64,000 bases of DNA, from positions 1-64,000 of the forward strand of contig JARRCS010000012.1 in assembly GCA_029981855.1 (NCBI GenBank), in the 5' to 3' direction. This DNA is from Halanaerobiales bacterium (GTDB lineage: Bacteria; Bacillota; Halanaerobiia; Halanaerobiales; DTU029). Position 1 is the first letter of the stretch, and every line of letters begins with the position of its first letter. A model generated the notes under the pieces. That model was not told the DNA's origin and searched no databases. It worked only from the letters and a program-made list of their open reading frames with translations. The position numbers and the translations under genes are program-made. Positions 59,953 through 64,000 of the stretch are shown piece by piece.

Positions 59953-60774
59953 ATGTTCAAATCTAAGGTTATGCTGGTTGCCTTAGTCGCACTGTTGTTA
60001 TCCGTTATGTCTGGCTTTGTTATTGCCGGTGATACGCTAACTATTCAAGGTTCCACAACCGTATTGCCGATTGCCCAGAGGGCTGCCGAGGTATATATGC
60101 AGCAGAACCCTGAGGTAAATATTACCGTCAGAGGTGGCGGTTCAGGTAACGGTATCGCTGCTTTAATCGATGGCTCGGTTGATATCGCCAATACTTCCAG
60201 GTTTATCAAAGATAAGGAAGTAAAGGCTGCCTTTGCTAACGGAATCTATCCTGTGCCTCATAAAGTAGCAATGGACGGAATCGCAGTCGTTGTTAATCCT
60301 GTCAATCCTGTTGATGAATTAACTTTAGAGGATATTAAAGCTATCTATACCGGTGAGATTACCAACTGGAAGGAGCTTGGCGGTAAGGATCAGGAAATAG
60401 TAGTTATCTCCCGTGATTCCAGTTCTGGTACCTTTGAAACCTTTGAAAAACTTGTTCTTGATGGAGCCAAGGTTACACCTACTGCCCTGTTACAGGCTTC
60501 TAACGGTGCTGTAGCCGGAGTAGTTGCTGAAACTGAAGGTGCTATTGGTTATGTTGGTCTCGGTTATCTTTCCGAAAGCCTGAAGGCTTTAAAAGTAAAT
60601 GGTGTTGAGTGTACTAATGCTACTGTAGCTAGCGGAAAATATCCTATCGCCCGCCCACTCTTTATGTTTACAAATGGCTGGCCTAAAGGTTTAACTGCTG
60701 ATTTCATTAACTTTGTATTAAGTGCAGAGGGTCAGAAGATAGCAGAAGAGCAGGGTTATGTACCACTCTTTTAA
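59953..60774 (+). CDS. pstS: Phosphate-binding protein PstS
   Basis: This secreted phosphate receptor (273 residues) has a signal peptide (1-25, VALVALLLSVMSG, ending IAG/D) but no lipobox cysteine, so it is probably free in a periplasm. Motifs of the binding site are IQGSTTVLP, RGGGSGNGI and SRDSSSGTFE. GDTLTIQGSTT opens the mature protein. It feeds PstC-PstA. AAGGGGGAA precedes ATG 59953. A 13-bp hairpin follows the stop. Confidence 0.96.
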   Translation: MFKSKVMLVALVALLLSVMSGFVIAGDTLTIQGSTTVLPIAQRAAEVYMQQNPEVNITVRGGGSGNGIAALIDGSVDIANTSRFIKDKEVKAAFANGIYPVPHKVAMDGIAVVVNPVNPVDELTLEDIKAIYTGEITNWKELGGKDQEIVVISRDSSSGTFETFEKLVLDGAKVTPTALLQASNGAVAGVVAETEGAIGYVGLGYLSESLKALKVNGVECTNATVASGKYPIARPLFMFTNGWPKGLTADFINFVLSAEGQKIAEEQGYVPLF

Positions 60775-60804
60775 GTAGTAAAAAATATAACACCAATCCA
60801 CTGG

Positions 60805-60835
60805 GCAAGGGAGGATACAGGCTATCCTCCCTTGC
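60805..60835 (+). other. Intercistronic RNA hairpin after pstS
   Basis: GCAAGGGAGGATA (60805-60817) and TATCCTCCCTTGC (60823-60835) form a perfect 13-bp stem with a 5-nt loop and no U-tract. It probably stabilises pstS mRNA, so that PstS exceeds PstC and PstA. Confidence 0.65.
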
Positions 60836-60905
60836 AAATATTTATTTGGTATCAGCAAGTATCCTGTGTGTCAACTCAAATTCTTAGTTTAGGGGTGGAG
60901 GGCAG

Positions 60906-61793
60906 ATGATAGACTGGAAAACGAAAGAGAAGATTGTTAAAAAAGTACTCTATATTTTTGCTTTATCGTCGATTATATTTTTAACAGGTATAGTCATTGT
61001 ATTATTTAATGAAGGTCTACCTATTTTTAAAGAAATAGGTATTTTTGACTTTATATTTGGTAAAGAGTGGTATCCAACCTATGATCCCCCTAGTTTTGGG
61101 ATACTACCCCTGCTACTGGCATCAGTAGTGGTTACTTTAGGTGCGATGATCATCTCAATACCGATTGGGGTCTCTTCTGCAATCTTTATCTCTTATATTT
61201 TGCCGAAGAGGTTTAAAATCATTGTTAAACCATTAATAGAGCTGCTGGCAGGTGTACCTTCGGTTATCTACGGGTTATTTGGCATGAAGATACTTGGACC
61301 TTTTCTAAGAGAATCCTTTGGTCTGCCTACCGGTTTAACTGCCTTAACCGCTTCGATCATGTTAGGAATAATGGCCTTACCTACAATAGTTAGTCTAGCC
61401 GAAGATGCAATCACCTCAGTTCCGAAAAGCTTCAGGGATGCTTCTCTGGCTCTCGGAGGCACAAAATGGGAGACCATCAGCAGGATAATTGTGCCGACAG
61501 CAACCTCTGGTATAGTTACTGCTATTATTTTAGGTATTGGCCGGGCAATTGGTGAAACAATGACGGTGCTGATGGTAGCCGGAGGTGCCGCTATGATACC
61601 TAAGAGTATTTTAAAGCCGGTCAGGCCAATGACGGCTTCTATTGCAGCCGAGATGGGTGAGGCCCCCGTAGGTAGCGCCCATTACCATGCACTATTTGGA
61701 ATTGCAATTATTCTTTTTGTTATTACGTTGTTTTTTAATATCCTGGCCGATATTGCCTCAGAGCGCTTTAAAAAGAAGGTGGTTGGTAAATGA
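60906..61793 (+). CDS. pstC: Phosphate ABC transporter permease PstC
   Basis: The protein (295 residues, six helices) has the PstC pattern: FGILPLLLASVVVTLGAMI, the cytoplasmic coupling segment SFRDASLALGGTKWETI, and GRAIGETMTVLMVAGG. It pairs with PstA to form the phosphate channel. The end overlaps pstA by four bases (ATGA), so they are co-translated. ATG 60906 follows GGGGTGGAGGG. Confidence 0.95.
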   Translation: MIDWKTKEKIVKKVLYIFALSSIIFLTGIVIVLFNEGLPIFKEIGIFDFIFGKEWYPTYDPPSFGILPLLLASVVVTLGAMIISIPIGVSSAIFISYILPKRFKIIVKPLIELLAGVPSVIYGLFGMKILGPFLRESFGLPTGLTALTASIMLGIMALPTIVSLAEDAITSVPKSFRDASLALGGTKWETISRIIVPTATSGIVTAIILGIGRAIGETMTVLMVAGGAAMIPKSILKPVRPMTASIAAEMGEAPVGSAHYHALFGIAIILFVITLFFNILADIASERFKKKVVGK

Positions 61794-62656
61794 ATGAGAA
61801 ATTGAGTGCCCGGAATTTTAAGCAAAAACTATTTTTTAGTATTTTTGCGTTTGCCTTACTGGTAGCACTAGGGGCACTGGCTCTGATAATCTATTTTATC
61901 TTTAGCAAAGGAATAGGTGTAGTAAACTGGGAGTTTATCTCTCAGATGCCGAGAAATGGCATGAGTGAGGGAGGTATCTTTCCTGCTCTACTAGGATCCT
62001 TCTATCTGGTAGTTGGAGCAATTAGTATTGCTGCCCCTCTGGGGGTATTTGCTGCCATCTATCTAACTGAGTATGCTAAAAAGGGTAGAGGTGTTCGTTT
62101 GATCCGGATCGGTATCAATAATCTGGCAGGTGTGCCTTCGGTCGTCTTTGGCCTCTTTGGTTTAGCTGTTTTTGTTAAGTATCTTGGTTTCGGTGTGTCT
62201 ATCATTTCGGGTGCGATTACCTTGGCAATCGTTATCCTGCCGACAATTATTAGAGCTTCAGAAGAAGCCTTGATGGCCGTGCCGGACGAATATAGAAGGG
62301 CTTCCTTTGCCCTGGGGGCTACCCGCTGGCAGACTGTAAAGAAAGTAGTGCTACCTGCCGCTATGCCCGGGATTCTTACCGGTTGTATCCTGGGGGTTGG
62401 CCGGGTGGCCGGAGAGACCGCTCCGATCATCTTTACAGCTGCAACCTTCTTTTCCATGCGATTACCGGGGTCAATCTTTGACGAGGTAATGGCCCTGCCC
62501 TATCATATCTATGCTCTGGTTACAGCCGGGACTAATCCTTATAAACAGGTTCCACTGGCCTACGGTACGGCGGTTGTCTTACTGGCATTAGTCCTTTTAA
62601 TTAATCTGGTAGCTATTGTTCTTCGGATACGCTATGATAAGATGATGAAAAGGTAG
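61790..62656 (+). CDS. pstA: Phosphate ABC transporter permease PstA
   Basis: The protein (288 residues, six helices) has EGGIFPALLGSFYLV, PLGVFAAIYLTEYA, the coupling motif YRRASFALGATRWQTV, and GRVAGETAPIIFTAA, all typical of PstA. Normally pstB (ATPase) follows; here the next gene is alkaline phosphatase, so PstB must be encoded elsewhere. ATG 61790 overlaps pstC. Confidence 0.95.
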   Translation: MNEKLSARNFKQKLFFSIFAFALLVALGALALIIYFIFSKGIGVVNWEFISQMPRNGMSEGGIFPALLGSFYLVVGAISIAAPLGVFAAIYLTEYAKKGRGVRLIRIGINNLAGVPSVVFGLFGLAVFVKYLGFGVSIISGAITLAIVILPTIIRASEEALMAVPDEYRRASFALGATRWQTVKKVVLPAAMPGILTGCILGVGRVAGETAPIIFTAATFFSMRLPGSIFDEVMALPYHIYALVTAGTNPYKQVPLAYGTAVVLLALVLLINLVAIVLRIRYDKMMKR

Positions 62657-62673
62657 TTTATTTATGAGCCCCA

Positions 62674-62742
62674 ATGGGAGATAATCTATCGAATATAGCA
62701 AATGAACTGGATAATCTGGTGAAGAAGTTTGATTTTAATTAA
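62674..62742 (+). pseudogene. Possible chemotaxis-receptor (MCP) tail remnant
   Basis: A 22-codon frame (with SNIANELDNLVKKFDFN at its end) from ATG 62674 to TAA 62742 resembles the extreme C terminus of methyl-accepting chemotaxis proteins (ANEL-x-x-LVxKF). It has no upstream coding sequence. It fills the spot where pstB would be expected. Confidence 0.35.
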
Positions 62743-62751
62743 GCCAATTTG

Positions 62752-62826
62752 TTACCATTTTTTTAAAAATACTTTACATTTTCTTAACAAAGCTGTAATC
62801 AAAAAGAAATATTCTTCCTGTATAAT
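62752..62826 (+). promoter_or_regulatory. PhoP box array and promoter of the alkaline phosphatase gene
   Basis: TTACCA (62752), TTAAAA (62763), TTACAT (62774) and TTAACA (62784) lie at 11, 11 and 10-bp steps. TATAAT at 62821-62826, preceded by TG, is the likely -10 box. The ribosome site AAAGGGGG follows at 62848. Confidence 0.7.
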
Positions 62827-62862
62827 GACAAATGAAATACATAATTCAAAGGGGGAATCAAG

Positions 62863-64000
62863 TTGTGTAAGATGGGTTTCCGTAGGATTACAGTTGTCGT
62901 TTTAGCTCTAGTATTGGGATTAAGTCTTCTGACCGGTGTAGCAGGTGCTAAAGCTCCTAAGTATGTCTTCTATTTTATCGGCGATGGAATGGGTGCTGCT
63001 CAGAGACAGGCTGCCGAGTATTACTTAAGGGCTCAGACCGGTAATGAAGACTTAAAACTGGTTATGAATCAGTTCCCGGTTGCAGGTGTTAATACAACTC
63101 ATTCAGCCGATACACTGGTAACCGATTCAGCAGCTGCCGGGACCGCTTTAGCCACAGGTTATAAGACAAATAACGGTATGATTTCCCAGCTGCCTGATGG
63201 CACAAATGTAAAAACCTTATTTGAGGCAGCTGAGGAAAAGGGAATGGCCACCGGGATAGTAACAACTACCAGGTTGACTCATGCTACTCCTGCTGTTTTT
63301 GCTTCGCACAATCGGACCCGGGGTGCCGAAAATGAGATTGCCTATGATTTTCTTGACAGCGGTGTAGACTTCTTTGCCGGTGGCGGCTACCGTCACTTTG
63401 TTCCTCAGAACTGGAAGTGGGGTAAGTCTAAGAGAAAAGATGATATTAATGTAGCTCAGGAGTTTTATGAGCAGGGTTATAATATCTTTCTGACAGAGTA
63501 TGATACTCCCAAGTTCAGGGATTATCGACCTAAGGGTCAGGAAAAGGTCTTTGCGGCCCTTACTTATAGTCATATGCCCTATGAACTGGACAGGGATGAT
63601 ACTAAAGTTCCCAGTTTAGCTGAAATGACTGCTAAAGCGATTGAAGTATTAAAGAAATATGATAATGGATTTATCTTAATGGTTGAGGGTGGTAGGATTG
63701 ACCATGCCTGTCATGCCAATGACCCTGCCGGTACAATCCATGATACCCTGGCCTTTGACAAAGCGATTGCTGAAGCCTACGAGTTCTACAAAGAGCATCC
63801 TGATGAAACCCTGATTGTTGTTGTTGGTGACCATGAGACCGGTGGTTTCGGCCTGGGCTTCGGTAAGAATTACTTCCTGAAGATGGACCAGTTATTTGAT
63901 ATCAAGGTTACTACAGCCGATGTTTTGAATTATGGAGCAGGAAAATATGATGGAAATAGAAGCAAGTTCTATAGTTTTATCGCCGTTAACCTTGGTTTAG
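62863..64000 (+). CDS. Alkaline phosphatase (3' end beyond window)
   Basis: The visible 379 residues include a signal peptide (about 1-29, VVVLALVLGLSLLTGVAGA), the metal-binding FIGDGMG (D41), the nucleophile S89 in VTDSAAAGTALATG, EGGRIDHACHANDP and VVGDHETGGF, matching PhoA-type alkaline phosphatase, which releases phosphate from organic esters outside the cytoplasmic membrane. TTG 62863 is chosen because AAAGGGGG at 62848-62855 is 7 nt upstream; ATG 62872 is an alternative. Pho boxes lie upstream. The frame is open to base 64000. Confidence 0.93.
   Translation, partial: MCKMGFRRITVVVLALVLGLSLLTGVAGAKAPKYVFYFIGDGMGAAQRQAAEYYLRAQTGNEDLKLVMNQFPVAGVNTTHSADTLVTDSAAAGTALATGYKTNNGMISQLPDGTNVKTLFEAAEEKGMATGIVTTTRLTHATPAVFASHNRTRGAENEIAYDFLDSGVDFFAGGGYRHFVPQNWKWGKSKRKDDINVAQEFYEQGYNIFLTEYDTPKFRDYRPKGQEKVFAALTYSHMPYELDRDDTKVPSLAEMTAKAIEVLKKYDNGFILMVEGGRIDHACHANDPAGTIHDTLAFDKAIAEAYEFYKEHPDETLIVVVGDHETGGFGLGFGKNYFLKMDQLFDIKVTTADVLNYGAGKYDGNRSKFYSFIAVNLGL

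Noticed and set aside
62059-62457. Minus-strand frame of 132 codons inside pstA
   Set aside because: Antisense shadow of a well-identified permease; no protein features.
63217-63573. Minus-strand frame of 118 codons near the right edge
   Set aside because: It is antisense to the alkaline phosphatase catalytic region, whose motifs are intact on the plus strand.

Overview
The window looks like a chromosomal segment of a low-GC, anaerobic, saccharolytic Firmicutes-type bacterium, most plausibly from the Halanaerobiales or a nearby clostridial lineage. The reasons are butyrate kinase plus phosphotransbutyrylase, the ksgA-yabG-veg order known from spore formers, many TTG/GTG starts behind strong GGAGG ribosome sites, and Pho boxes of the Gram-positive TTAACA type. 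This placement is inference; no rRNA or other decisive marker is present. I found no tRNA, rRNA, CRISPR array, transposase or phage gene.

Layout. 1-3733: end of an acetyltransferase and a cell-wall recycling set (class-C-like serine hydrolase, BadF-type amino-sugar kinase, AnmK). 3853-12861: a regulator-first sugar operon (SorC repressor, Zn dehydrogenase, class I aldolase, ribose-type ABC importer, FGGY kinase, class II aldolase) behind one sigma-A promoter and a near-perfect 27-bp operator. 12913-14920: buk-ptb for butyrate/ATP. 15315-20101: CstA, an ArsA remnant, an unknown protein, a His-rich ferredoxin and an ATP-grasp ligase. 20539-30947: a sugar-acid region (GntR regulator, LarA-type nickel racemase/epimerase, URO-D-like protein, TRAP transporter, 2-hydroxyacid dehydrogenase, YhcH, KDG kinase, KDPG aldolase). 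31214-41850: DegS/DegU-like pair, GH18 protein, TalC-type aldolase, an OmpR-family pair with a methionine-rich sensor, ComA-ComB for sulfolactate, small membrane proteins, an MFS exporter. 42039-45186: rsmA, ykuK-like, yabG, veg. 45413-55155: one operon of serine protease, GH18 protein, RmlA and four glycosyltransferases. 55235-64000: a Pho regulon (Na/Pi symporter, PhoP-PhoR, PstSCA, alkaline phosphatase cut by the window end).

How the parts work together. Both sugar loci couple an importer to catabolic enzymes ending in aldol cleavage, giving pyruvate or triose phosphates that could feed the butyrate branch. The Pho genes share 11-bp-periodic TTAACA boxes, which ties them to the PhoP encoded among them. 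All three solute-binding-protein genes (ABC, TRAP, Pst) are followed by a long perfect hairpin without a U-tract, and two have an orphan perfect Shine-Dalgarno sequence in the leader, which suggests a common way of raising binding-protein mRNA over permease mRNA.

Gene decay and repeats. Short 3'-terminal scraps of genes are scattered through the window: an ArsA ATPase, an unidentified gene before larA, a second LarA, a second hydroxyacid dehydrogenase and a probable chemotaxis receptor. A dispersed intergenic repeat with the core AACATCTATTTGCAGTT occurs three times (near 15.2, 45.25 and 59.7 kb), one copy having 17-bp terminal inverted repeats.
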